Positions 1-9,460 of a stretch of 64,000 nt of DNA are shown piece after piece. The position numbers were made by a program, and so were the translations under genes. Numbering within the stretch: position 1 is the first letter of the stretch; each line of letters starts with the position of its first letter. Source of the stretch: Anniella stebbinsi (Eukaryota; Chordata; Lepidosauria; Squamata; Anniellidae); NCBI GenBank assembly GCA_029215795.1, contig JARDYH010000001.1:297296654-297360653 (forward strand), read 5' to 3'. The notes beneath the pieces were generated by a model. That model was not told where the DNA came from and did not search any database. It worked only from the letters and a program-made list of their open reading frames with translations.

Positions 1-1080
1 TGAAACCAACCACCACCGGAGGGATTCCCTGACCAGCAATGGGACGGTAAGTATTAGCTGGTGCGGGTTTTGAAGAGTTGAGTAACGGCTGAGCAGGAAA
101 TGCTGGAGAGGGCGCATCCGTAGTCGCGCCCAACGGACGACGAATACTGCTGCCGCCATTAATCCTAGTAACCTGAGAATCGCAAATGCCGAAGCTCGAG
201 GGTGGGTGCGCAAGTGCAGTGCACGCCTTTGTAGGGTTGGTACTCTGTCCGCAGGCAGGAATGCTCTTCCCACGGTAGAGTCGAGGGTAACTCCTATAAA
301 CTGCAGTCGTTGTGATGGCTGAATGATGGATTTTTTGTAATTTATCTGCAGCCCAAGCGACGACAGAAGAGAAATTACCTCGTGGACATCGGCAAGCGCC
401 TGGGTTCTGGACCTTGAAACGATCAACCAATCGTCCAGGTAAGGATATAAGTCGATGTTGTGCGAACGCAGATGCGCGCAGACCGCCGACATGCACTTGG
501 TGAATACTCTTGGGGCAGACTTTAGCCCGAAGGGAAGGACGGAAAACTGGTACGCCTGGTGCCCAATGACAAACCGCAGATAGCGTCGATGGGCAGGATG
601 AATGGCAATGTGGAAATAGGCGTCTTTTAAGTCTATCAGGGTAAACCAGTCTCCCTTCTTTAACATTGGTAGCACCGATGCCACGGTAATCATGCGGAAC
701 TTCTTGGGTCGTATGAACTTGTTGAGCTCTCTGAGATCCATAATAGGACGAAGTCCCCCGTCCCTCTTTGGCACCGTAAAATAACGGGAGTAGAACCCCG
801 CCTGTAGTTGACCTCGCTGAACTCTTGTGATAGCCGCCTTTTGAAGCAGGGTGGTAGTTTCTTGCGTTAGAGCCAACGAGGGGTCCGTGATTCTTATGGT
901 GCCCAGTGGAGGAAGTACTTCGAACTCTATTTTGTAGCCCTCTGCTATGATGTCCAAGACCCACGCGTCTGATGTTATTGACGCCCAGGTTTGCAGAAAG
1001 GGCTGTAACTTGTTGGTGCTGTGACAGATGTTGGTGCCGTGACAGGTGAGAGGCAATGCCAAGTCAAAGACGACGCTTGC
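1..1080 (-). CDS. DIRS-type reverse transcriptase ORF, partial
   Basis: This frame stays open on the minus strand from a stop at 1267-1269 to the left edge. Its conserved part begins around 1080, overlapping the end of the gag-like ORF in a different frame. Reverse-transcriptase landmarks appear in order: VPKRDGGLRPIMDLRELN (near 725-775), LIDLKDAYFHIAI (605-640), LPFGLKSAP (510-535), the catalytic PYLDDWLI (421-445) and LGLQINYKKS (about 340-370). The YLDD box and the LKDAYFHI motif are typical of DIRS and Gypsy-like RTs. The enzyme would copy element RNA into DNA. No start codon is evident near the RT, so translation by frameshift or reinitiation after gag is an inference. No stop or frameshift is seen in about 1 kb, so the copy may be young. 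Confidence 0.85.
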
Positions 1081-3214
1081 CCTGTTGCGTTTTGCTGCGC
1101 TGTTGGAAACGCGGATTCGACTTTCTTGTCTGATAGGCCTGTGTTGATGCAGGTTGGTAGCGTTGTGCTTTATCTTGTTGCGCCCGTGGTTGGTAAGGGA
1201 CAGGTCTATACCATTTTCTAGCCCGGTAAGACTGTTGAGGTTGCTGAACTCCCATTTTCTTCGCTGTCATCCGGGCCTTGTGTAACGCATCCAATGTTGT
1301 GTCCGTATCCACATTGAACAGGCCCTCCCCATCAAAGGGAAGGTCCTCGATCCTGTTTTTAGTCTCTTGTGGTAAAGACGCTGACTGTAACCACGCGTGG
1401 CGACGCAAAGCAACTGCACCCACCATGGCCTTAGACATACAGTCAGTGAGGTGACGCGCCGTTGTCAATTCCTGTTTTGACAATCGGATTGCCTCCGCCT
1501 GGAAGACCCTAGCGAGTTCCCGTTGATCGTCGGGAAGGTAATCTGTAAGTGAGGAAATTTTTTCCCAAAGGAAAAGTTGATAACGCGCCATTAGCGCCAT
1601 ATAGTTGGTCACCTTTACTCCCAACGACGCATAAATGCGACGGCCATAGGAGTCCAATTTCCGACCCTCTTTATCTGTTGGTGCAGCGTGCAGCTTGCCA
1701 GATCTGCCCTGCGCAGCCTCTACCACCACCGAGTTCGGCTTTGGGTGTTGAAAAAGAAAGGGAGCCTGAGCTTCCCTTACTTTATAGATTGCATCCAGAC
1801 GCTTGGAAGTGGGACCCACTGTGGCTGGATGCTCCCAAGACTGCTTGAGGGTCTTCAATAGAGCTTTAACCATCGGTAAGGTTAACTGCGGTGAAGGCTC
1901 AGCATGCATGACGTCATAGATGCCGTCATCGGAGTCATCAATCGCTTGCTGGCACTCTATATTCAACGATTGAGCCAGTCTCTGCATTTGCTCCGTGAAG
2001 CTGCCCATCTCCATCGTTGGTGACGCACGGTCCTCGCACCCCACAGTATCCAATGGGGACGGCTCAGATGGACGGGGTGACGGAGCTGAAGATGTGTCCA
2101 ACCTGTAGTCATCAAATGACTGCGAGGGTTCTCGATGCCGTGGTGACCTGGATGGTGTCCGGTGTGAAGGACGAGCAGCCGTCGATGCCGAAGACCTTCG
2201 ACGTCGAGCGGAAGTTTGGCTCAGCGAGGTGGTCCTCCTAGGGGGAACCGGCGGTGGTACCTGCTCTTCTTGGATGCGACGCCCTGTATAAGGGTCAAAT
2301 CGGTAACGAGCACAGTCGGACCGATGTGCACGCTCTGAGTAGCCTTCCCAATCCTGCGAACACGACCTCGACCGAGACCTCGACTGCGAGGAACGGTTTC
2401 GCTGCCGACGACGACGCTCCTGTTGAGGGCTCGGTGCCGACTGTCGCGTCGGTACCGTGTGTTCGGTATCAGACGGAATAATGATTGGCATCGGTCCCGG
2501 AGATGGCAGGGAACGAGGTGATAGAGGTAGCTCCTGCAGCACCCTCGGGGTGGAAGGCGTACGAAGCAACGAAGACACCGAAGGAGCTCGTTGTCTCGAT
2601 ACCGAAGGAGTCGGGGAGGTATCGTGGCGCTGCGACGCTTGCGATGCTGAAGCGATCGATGCCGAGCGATGCGTCGGTGCCGATGAACGTATCGGTACCG
2701 ACGAGGATTTGTGCACCATAGCGGTCACCTTCACCGATGTCGATGTTGGCATCGAAGCCGATCGTGACTTTTTCGACGGCGGAGGCTGGGCAGCCGATTT
2801 CGTCGATGCCGATGTCGATGTCGAAGCCTTCTTTTGCTTCGCTTTCTTTGCCTTTTTCATTGGAGGAGGGGAAGAGGCAGTTGAAACCCCCGTTAACGAT
2901 GCCGGTGCTGCCGCCCGCAACAGGGGGGAAACCGGAGATGCTGGGCGTGAGAGAACTCGACTCTCCCCAGAATTCCCTTTGCTCGACATGGAAGGGCGCG
3001 GTTGATCGACGGCCGACAATGCCTGAGACCACAACAGGCTACGTAGGCGGTCTGCCCTATTTCGTCGCGTCTGCTTTGAAAATCGCATGCAATGACTGCA
3101 CGACTCAACGACGTGTGCCTCGCCGAGGCAAACAAGACAAAGCGAATGCCCGTCGGAGAGGGCGATTTTTGCCCTGCACCGCGAGCAACGCCGGAATAAC
3201 GCGGTTTGTGCCAT
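1064..3214 (-). CDS. DIRS-type ORF1 (gag-like) protein, 716 aa
   Basis: An uninterrupted 716-residue ORF starts at an ATG (3212-3214) and ends with TGA at 1064-1066. The N-terminus carries Cys pairs C10/C13, C26/C29 and C39/C42 with H23 and H34, a zinc-binding-like array found at the start of vertebrate DIRS ORF1 proteins. Residues of about 60-400 are low-complexity, rich in Ser, Pro and Arg with several SR-type runs. From about 420 onward the protein is more ordered, and the C-terminus is basic and Gln-rich. It presumably packages element RNA. It overlaps the RT frame by a short stretch. The plus-strand ORFs opposite it (such as 2457-3005) are shadows. Full openness argues for a recent insertion. 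Confidence 0.8.
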   Translation of the reverse strand: MAQTALFRRCSRCRAKIALSDGHSLCLVCLGEAHVVESCSHCMRFSKQTRRNRADRLRSLLWSQALSAVDQPRPSMSSKGNSGESRVLSRPASPVSPLLRAAAPASLTGVSTASSPPPMKKAKKAKQKKASTSTSASTKSAAQPPPSKKSRSASMPTSTSVKVTAMVHKSSSVPIRSSAPTHRSASIASASQASQRHDTSPTPSVSRQRAPSVSSLLRTPSTPRVLQELPLSPRSLPSPGPMPIIIPSDTEHTVPTRQSAPSPQQERRRRQRNRSSQSRSRSRSCSQDWEGYSERAHRSDCARYRFDPYTGRRIQEEQVPPPVPPRRTTSLSQTSARRRRSSASTAARPSHRTPSRSPRHREPSQSFDDYRLDTSSAPSPRPSEPSPLDTVGCEDRASPTMEMGSFTEQMQRLAQSLNIECQQAIDDSDDGIYDVMHAEPSPQLTLPMVKALLKTLKQSWEHPATVGPTSKRLDAIYKVREAQAPFLFQHPKPNSVVVEAAQGRSGKLHAAPTDKEGRKLDSYGRRIYASLGVKVTNYMALMARYQLFLWEKISSLTDYLPDDQRELARVFQAEAIRLSKQELTTARHLTDCMSKAMVGAVALRRHAWLQSASLPQETKNRIEDLPFDGEGLFNVDTDTTLDALHKARMTAKKMGVQQPQQSYRARKWYRPVPYQPRAQQDKAQRYQPASTQAYQTRKSNPRFQQRSKTQQGKRRL

Positions 3215-3603
3215 AAGACGGCAACCGCTTAAAATTTTTCCTACACTTATCTAAAATATATATATATTTAAAAAATTTTTTTTTTTTTTTTTTTTAAAAC
3301 ACTAACGTTAACTAAGTCTAACTATACAAACAACTAACACTAATTACTAGAACAGCCTAAGCTAACTTTCTTCTTTCTCTCAAAATTAGGTACAACGTAC
3401 CAGAGAAGTCTCCCGCGAGGCTACTAGCGAAGCGGTCGAAGAAGAACTGAGGAGAAGGAGAGGCGGGAGCCCTGAGCATGCGCGGTAGGATGGTGGGGGG
3501 AGGGGTTCCCGCCAAAAGTCTAAGCTAGTTAAGTTTCCCGGAAGCAGGCTCGGCGTCGCCGCGAGCCCATATGTGTGATGCACAGAGACCACGAAGAAGA
3601 ACT
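3215..3603 (-). repeat. DIRS 5' terminal region
   Basis: This non-coding leader precedes the gag-like ORF. It includes an A-rich block (T run on the plus strand at about 3278-3296) and a CG-rich outer segment (3400-3600). The 12-mer cgaagaagaact occurs at 3437-3448 and again at the outer tip, 3592-3603. The sequence changes to AT-rich host DNA at about 3604. Confidence 0.65.
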
Positions 3604-3870
3604 AGAGCTATTTCATTATCAGAAGCTTCCATTACCCAATTATGTAAAAGTTACCCACACAGATTTGATATAAACTTTGATATAAACTTGCAAGGAGACT
3701 CAAGCAATGCAGCAACTACAGCATAGTAAACAAGCTTTATACTACTATACATTGGTTTTCTATGACTTATTCATTCTCTCTATGTCCAAGCATGGTGCTT
3801 TCTGCAAAAGCTGTTTGTCAATAGGTATTAAGGAAATTTTAAACAACTAGTACACCTTTTTTGCTCCAGA
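3604..3870 (-). other. CD59-B 3' UTR / 3' flank
   Basis: These 267 bp lie between the CD59-B stop codon and the DIRS tip. I see no AATAAA or ATTAAA on the minus strand here, so the native polyadenylation site is weak, displaced, or was separated from the gene by the DIRS insertion. Confidence 0.5.
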
Positions 3871-4067
3871 TTAGAAAAAAAGCATCTGAATTATTGTAAG
3901 CAAAGAAGCTATGCCAAGGACTATCTTGCTGCCTGTTGCAATTGGGCTGCCATTACATAAGTTTCTTGAGCAACATTTGAATGAAAAGCTTGTACTACTG
4001 AAAGTGTTCGCAACGTAGTCCAGATTGCAGTTGGCATCTGTCCAGCAGTTAGAGTAATTTCTGTTAC
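3871..4067 (-). CDS. CD59-B coding exon 4 (second half of Ly6 domain and GPI signal)
   Basis: The acceptor is a T-rich tract ending in aag. The exon encodes NYSNCWTDANCN, then FKCCSRNLCN, then a hydrophobic tail and TAA at 3871-3873. The CC....CN ending is the Ly6/uPAR hallmark. Confidence 0.85.
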
Positions 4068-6799
4068 CTTAAAAAAAAAAAAAGCCAAGATTATTTCACA
4101 TACAATTTAACTTCCTGTTAAGACCCTGAAAATTGGAGGAGGAAAAGGTAAGAGGAGGAGGGGAGAAGTGAAAAAAAAAAGATGTAAAAAGTGTGTCTTC
4201 AATGACTCCATACCATCCCCATAGAATTAGCACTGTAGGCAATTAACAAAAAAAGGGCAACAACTCCCTAAGCAATTAACACCCACACCCATGCATTGTA
4301 TAGCCTTCCTTTGGGCCAGTCACTGACTCTCAGTCTAAACTAACTCACAGTGTTCTTGTTAGGATAAAATGGAAAGCAAAATTATGCACATCACTATGGG
4401 TTACCTGGATGAAAGGCAGGATACAAATATAACAAAACAAACAAATAGTTTATGAAACCTCAAAACACATTACAAGTACTGTAAACTTTCTGGAGGATAA
4501 GGCTATCAATGCCTACTGGTCCTGATAGCTATATGCTACCTCCAGTATCAGAGGCAGTATGCCTTTGTACACCAGTTGCTGGGGAACATGTTGCATTCAC
4601 GTCCTGCTTGTGGGATTCCTGTGAGCAGATGGATGGCCACTCTGAACAGAATGCTGGATGGACTCGATGGACCCTTGGTCTGATCCAGCATGGCTCCTCT
4701 TATGTTCCTATAAAAGCTGAGCCTAGTGCAACTACCTCTGTTTCTGAAGTAAATCCAATAGGTATTTCTTATACTTATTACAAGTAAAGCATATGATGCA
4801 AGGTAGCACACTTACCAAGATAAACTATTATACAACGGTCATCTGTTTCTGGACATGTCACATTATTCGTACATGATCTCAGCTCACAATGAAAACATCT
4901 TAGGGCGCTTCCTAAATGAAAGAAAAATGTAGGTTGTCTAAATGCAGGCTTCCTTCATGAAACCGAATTCCTGGTTGAAAGTTTGAACTCCAATACTGTT
5001 CTAGCAATAATGCAAAAGGAATGTATCCTGAATTAGTTGAAGTAAACGATCAGGACCTGTTATTAGGCAGTCCTGATGCAGCCATGCAACTCAGCTGAAC
5101 TACAGAATCAAGTGGGAAGGTTTGGGGAGTGATCAGGGCTGGATGAAGAATAGTGGGGGTTGAATTCCATGTAAATGCTGCTGAACCAGTGAGTTGTGCT
5201 AGCCTAACCTAAAAACGTATGACCAGCAGCCAAGCTTTTGTAAGGGGACCTTGTCTAATGGGTTCCCACTCAGAAGACTTCAGCTGAACAACAGTCTAGG
5301 GAGGAAGTGCAGTTCTATTTAAGGAGATATCTTGGTCACAATTAGGCCATTGCTGTATTCATCTGGTCATATGACCACCACTGTGGAAGGTCTGCTGCCT
5401 TCTTCCTCACTTCTGACAGGTTAGAGGGGGTGCGCATTATGTCAAATCAAGGATGCTGGAGGAATCCGTCCAGGTGTCTGTGTGTGTGTCTGAAGTTCAC
5501 TGAGCTTTAGTCAGTTTGGCCCCCTGGACCTAGGCTCACATTCTTCTGAGCTGCCCCAAACTCAATCTGCGTCGAGTCACACCAGCTCGTGGATTTCCAT
5601 TTTGTTTTTTATTTTTTAATTTGCATGAAGCAACTTGCACAAATTACTCTAATTGCAGCCACAATTTGTGCAAACTGCTCTTTACACCAACCCCCTCTCC
5701 CCGCCAAAAGGGTTCCCAGATTTTGGGAACAAACTACAACTTGGTTCACAAATGCAAGGCACGTCAGAGGCATCGTGGGAATCCCTACGATATCTCCCAA
5801 TATCAAAGACAAATTTAAAAGTTGCAGATTGTGCAACAACCCCTTCATGTGGTACCATAACACAGTGGGAGCCACTTTTTTGCATTACTCAGTCATGCTG
5901 GAATATTTGAAGGCCCCATATCACATGGACCACTCAAACTAGTAATCAGAATAGTTGCTGTGACAAGACAGTTCACATCAACAGCTCTATGAAAGTATTT
6001 TAATAGACTGCTGAATTAGCTAGGCTAAAAGATTTACTGAACTTAATTTGGAGCCCAGAACGGAGATCCAAGTTGCCATGCAGCTAATTGCAGCAATGGT
6101 GACAGAAGAAATAATCAGCACACCCACTGGCTGTGTACAGAAGACTGCTCTCTTTACTGCTACCCCAGCATTAACTCCAATTCAGCATCAGAAGCTAGGT
6201 AACCACAATAAACTTAAAAGAACAGGGACAAACCAATTATTTTAAGTTCCTGTTCAAACTAGAACTGCTGATTATGAAACACGACACCTACACAAGAATC
6301 ATAATCAGATGTATTTCTTTTAAACATTTCTCGGCCGCCTTTCAGGGCAGCAGCCCTCCCAAGGCAGCGTACAACAATAAAACTCACATATTAAAAAACG
6401 ATAGGGTAATATAAACAGTAATAACAGCAACAAAACACCAGCATAAAAACAAAACGTACTAAAACAACTGCAGCTACAATCTGGGTTTCCTAACTGTATG
6501 TTGCACTTTTTTGCCTCTATTTTCCTCTGCGTCATAGCTCACCAGACTCCATGTCTATCACTTCTGGCCACTGTTGGAAATAAATCACCAGCCAGCACGC
6601 AACCCTGCAGACCCTTCCTATTTAGCTGTAGGAATATGAACCACCAACTCCTCCAGTTGGTGGCTCATATTCCTTTCTTTGCTCAGTCCCTTGTTCTAGC
6701 TTTGCAACATTTTACTGGAGCTTTCCAATACTTACCAGAATGGCTGAACAAAGCCAGAATGAAGATAGTGATCAAAGCAGTGATCAAGAGACACTTCAT
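3871..6799 (-). CDS. CD59-like GPI-anchored Ly6/uPAR protein, copy B (3 coding exons, 118 aa)
   Basis: Coding exons are 6736-6799, 4816-4911 and 3871-4067, joined phase 1/phase 1 by GT-AG introns. The product is 118 residues. It has a hydrophobic signal peptide ending FSHS, a mature domain starting SALRCFHC, ten cysteines in the CD59 order (CxxC, C, C, C, then NCWTDANC, then KCCSRNLCN), and a hydrophobic tail ending IIQMLFF that suits GPI attachment. CD59 (human 128 aa) blocks complement C8/C9 pore assembly at the cell surface; the family's key Trp follows the sixth cysteine and is present (CW). The promoter is proposed near 13.5 kb. Its position one gene away from FBXO3 and its similarity to copy A suggest tandem duplication. 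Whether it still inhibits complement or has drifted to another Ly6 role is unknown. Confidence 0.82.
4068..4815 (-). other. CD59-B intron 3
   Basis: A 748-bp GT-AG intron. It holds an A/T run next to the acceptor, a purine-rich stretch at 4130-4185 and one SINE-like repeat (4509-4712). Confidence 0.7.
4509..4712 (+). repeat. SINE-like dispersed repeat
   Basis: It contains the blocks cagtatcagaggcagtatg, gttgctggggaacatg and ggtctgatccagcatggctc, ending in tcttatgttcct. Related pieces recur at 27018-27125 and 29155-29255, so it is a repeat family and not an exon. The short ORF across it is a by-product. Confidence 0.65.
4816..4911 (-). CDS. CD59-B coding exon 3 (first half of Ly6 domain)
   Basis: Acceptor ttcatttag and donor CTTG|gtaagt bound a 96-nt exon encoding SALRCFHCELRSC and the next two cysteines (VTC, DDRC). 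Phase 1 at both ends matches the equivalent exon of copy A. Confidence 0.85.
4912..6735 (-). other. CD59-B intron 2
   Basis: A 1.8-kb intron. Apart from an L2-type tail at 6309-6480 I recognise nothing; several ORFs of 65-117 codons at 5589-5942 look like chance. Confidence 0.65.
6309..6480 (-). repeat. L2/CR1-like LINE 3' tail fragment
   Basis: The plus-strand pattern cggccgcctttcagggcagc...aaaactcacatattaaaaaacg resembles the inverted 3' ends of L2-type elements seen elsewhere in the window (9285-9460, 11308-11806). Confidence 0.5.
6736..6799 (-). CDS. CD59-B coding exon 2 (signal peptide)
   Basis: ATG at 6797-6799 encodes MKCLLIT...ALFSHS and the exon ends with a strong donor (CTG|gtaag at 6735-6731). 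A likely acceptor (cattatag) places the exon start at 6822, giving 23 nt of 5' UTR. Confidence 0.8.
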
Positions 6800-8199
6800 C
6801 TTCTTAATTTTTACTCCTTAACCTATAATGCAAGATGTTTTGATTAGTACTGAATATCCTGAGACAAGCAGACTGATCTGTACAAGCACCAAAATAGGTC
6901 TTGAGCAAAGTCTTTTAACTCAAGGGCCAGTTTTTAATCCCTATAGCTAAGAAGAGACATTTCTGTGTCAGCTGTTTGCACTCCCTGAGGTTTTCCAGCT
7001 GGATACTGAAAGAGCCTATCGTGTGCCCGGGAGGTTCTATATGTGGGTCCAGAGAGCGGCCAGTTATTATTCAGCTTCTACGTGCTTCGACCAAGGAATT
7101 TCTCTTGCATGCAGCTCGGCAGAAAGGAGAGTTGCGGTGGGGAGTAACCAATGCAAAAATAATGGTTTATCCCAATTACTCAAAAGCTGTGTCTGATCAA
7201 AGAAGGAAGTTTATCAAGGCTAGAATCTTATCTAAGATTTGGGATTACAATATTATTTACGATTTCCAACCCTTCTCTGCATTAATTATGAAGGTCAAAT
7301 TAAGACATTTCATATTCCTGAAGCAGCTTCCTATTCCTGAATCATTCTTAATTGGGCTCAAACCCAAAAAATCTGAGCCATGAGTATGTCTTTGAGGTTG
7401 TGCTGCGTTACTTGCTAGCTTGCATCCTCTTTGGTTTGGTTTGTCTTTTAAGCCAGTAAGTTTCTGGGCATTTACAAATTATTACCTCAGCTCCTCTCTT
7501 CATCACTTTCCCCCCTTTTTTCCATCTTACAATTTCCCACCCTCTTTCTCCCCCCTTCTTTTATTTTTATTTCTTTTCTTCTTAATATTTTTTTCCATAA
7601 ATTTCAATATATTCTTAAGTACCTTTTTTAAGCACTGGTGAATATTCTTTTTAACCACTTTATAAGTATCTTTTATATTCTCTCCCTTTTTCTTGCTGTC
7701 GTTATTACTATACAAACTGCAAATACATTTATCATTTTTGCTAATTATAAGCAATGCATTTAATATTAATGGACATATTACTATTATGATTATTTTTAAT
7801 TACTGGTTTGCTTCTGGCTTTTTTCTTTTTCCTTCCAAGGCAGTCTGCTAATACTTCAATATTACTTGCTGATTTGATTGAATATTTGATTAACTCAATA
7901 CAGGGGTAGGGCAGGATGAGGGAGTGTATCGTGGTCTCAAACAGGATACTTTTTTGTTTTGTTTTAGGTTGGTTTTTTTGTTGTTGTGTTTGGTTCTGTT
8001 GGCTTTTTCAGATATTTTTTCATTTTTATTATTATTATTAGGGAGAGACAAATATCAGTGTGGATTTTTTTGATTTTCGCAGACCAATATGTATTGTATT
8101 AAGATTCAATGTGGTTTGCGATTCAAATGTTAGAAATATTTGTAACGTTAGTATGATTTGTTTATGTGGAGGGGAAAATAACACGCTTCTTACTGTCCA

Positions 8200-8385
8200 G
8201 TGTTTAATGTGATTTCATGGAATGTCAAGGGGCTCCGAAATACTAGCAAGCAGAAAAGTGTATGTTCTAAGCTAAAAAAGCTTAACGTTGATGTGGCATT
8301 TTTACAAGAAAGCCATTTGACCACTGAAGACACCAACTTGTTAAACAAGGACTGGGTCTGTGAGGTTCATAAACAGATACTTTAA
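8200..8385 (+). pseudogene. LINE endonuclease N-terminal fragment
   Basis: Sixty-one codons begin with the apurinic-endonuclease signature ISWNVKGLRN and include FLQESHL with the catalytic Glu. Similarity continues out of frame to about 8490. It cannot encode an active protein. Confidence 0.7.
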
Positions 8386-8535
8386 CACATTCCAAAGGGG
8401 TGGTGATTTTAATATATAAGACTTTCCTTTTCTCTGCAACAGGTAATTATTGACTCTGATGGTCGCTTTTTAATTTTGGTAGCAGCTGAACAAACACATT
8501 GACCCACAAGCATTTGGTAGTATTAAACCCATGGT

Positions 8536-8847
8536 TTGAAACTGGACTGGAATAGAGAATTGATATGTCCTATTTTGCCTAATCAATGGATTGTTGCCCT
8601 AGCATCTGTACCTGAAGCCTCTATGGATCTTACGCTACATCTTATTCAACAAACAATCTTGTTTCGGGTTTGTTGGACTCCACAACACCTTTTCAATAAG
8701 GGCTTGTCTAACTTGCGTAATTGTTGGAGATGTAATGTACCTAATGCTTCTTTAATTCATATGTTTTGGCGATGCCCAATAGTTGACCCCTTTTGGGAGG
8801 ATGTTACAATAAGAATAAACTTTGTACTGAAACAATCTTTAATATAG
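8536..8847 (+). pseudogene. LINE ORF2 C-terminal fragment
   Basis: The pattern NCWRC...LIHMFWRCP...FW is the zinc-knuckle-like C-terminal region of L1-type ORF2. It directly follows endonuclease sequence, so the RT has been deleted. Confidence 0.65.
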
Positions 8848-9284
8848 AACGTTATTAAGTAGTTTAGGAGGACATGCACGACTTTCTGGAAGTTAACACA
8901 TGATCAGTGCAAATGGATTTTCAGAGCCCTTATGACAGCTAAAAGGCTTATACTATCATGTTGGAAAGCTAAATGCTCACCTCCCAGAATGCAACGGATT
9001 GAAGACTTAACAACACTCTCAACATTTGAACGGGTGTTATATAGGCACAATTTGTGACTGGATAAGTACATGGATATTTGGTCTGCTTTTCTTGAAACCT
9101 ATGCATAATTCTCTCCCTTTTCTTTTTTAAATAAATGGTATACCTGATGGAAAAATGATGATATTCCTATAAACGTAATGTTTCTTTGTTTTCCTTTTTC
9201 ACAATTTATTTTTCTTCTGTTTTATTAATATTCACAATAAAAAAGCAAAAAACAAAAAACAAAAAAAGCTAAGAAGAGAGGCTT

Positions 9285-9460
9285 CATTTATTACTTTCTA
9301 TACCACCCTATAGCCGAAGCCCTCTGGGGCAGTTCACATAGATTAAAAACCATTAAAGATACATTATACGAAGTATAAAAACATTTACATAAAAACATAT
9401 AAACAAACAGCTCACAGTGACTATATATATATATATATATATATAATTACATTTTAAAAA
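9285..9460 (-). repeat. L2/CR1-like LINE 3' tail
   Basis: The signature atagccgaagccctctggggcagttcac is the reverse of the 3' end found at 12150-12250 and 35583-35690. It is followed by a (TA) run at 9421-9446. Confidence 0.55.

Larger units (their letters stand above)
1..3603 (-). mobile_element. DIRS-type (tyrosine-recombinase) retrotransposon, 5' part, cut by the window edge
   Basis: A gag-like ORF with three cysteine pairs is followed, overlapping in another frame, by a YLDD-type reverse transcriptase. The RNase H and recombinase regions would lie left of position 1 and are not seen. The 5' terminal region is 3215-3603. The outer end sits in the CD59-B 3' flank. The class call rests on ORF architecture and RT type; the tyrosine recombinase that would prove it is outside the window. 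Confidence 0.8.
6960..9275 (+). mobile_element. L1-like (possibly Tx1-type) LINE, internally deleted and decayed
   Basis: Three coding relics appear in LINE order. An ORF1p C-terminal fragment (about 7050-7380) has RPVIIQLLRAS and AARQKGELRWG. The start of the endonuclease (8200-8480) has ISWNVKGLRN, FLQESHL and a SDGRFLILV motif. An ORF2 C-terminal fragment (8536-8850) has NCWRC and HMFWRCPIVDPFW. The reverse transcriptase is missing, so about 2.5 kb has been lost near 8500. The element ends in A-rich sequence at 9236-9275. It lies inside CD59-B intron 1. Confidence 0.7.

Noticed and set aside
2457..3216. Long plus-strand ORFs opposite the DIRS gag-like gene
   Set aside because: They are the complement of a low-complexity Ser/Arg-rich coding sequence and have no recognisable motif of their own.
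3871..6799. CD59-B as a secreted three-finger toxin
   Set aside because: It has the CD59 cysteine order, the conserved Trp and a hydrophobic GPI-type tail, and it sits beside CD59 and FBXO3.
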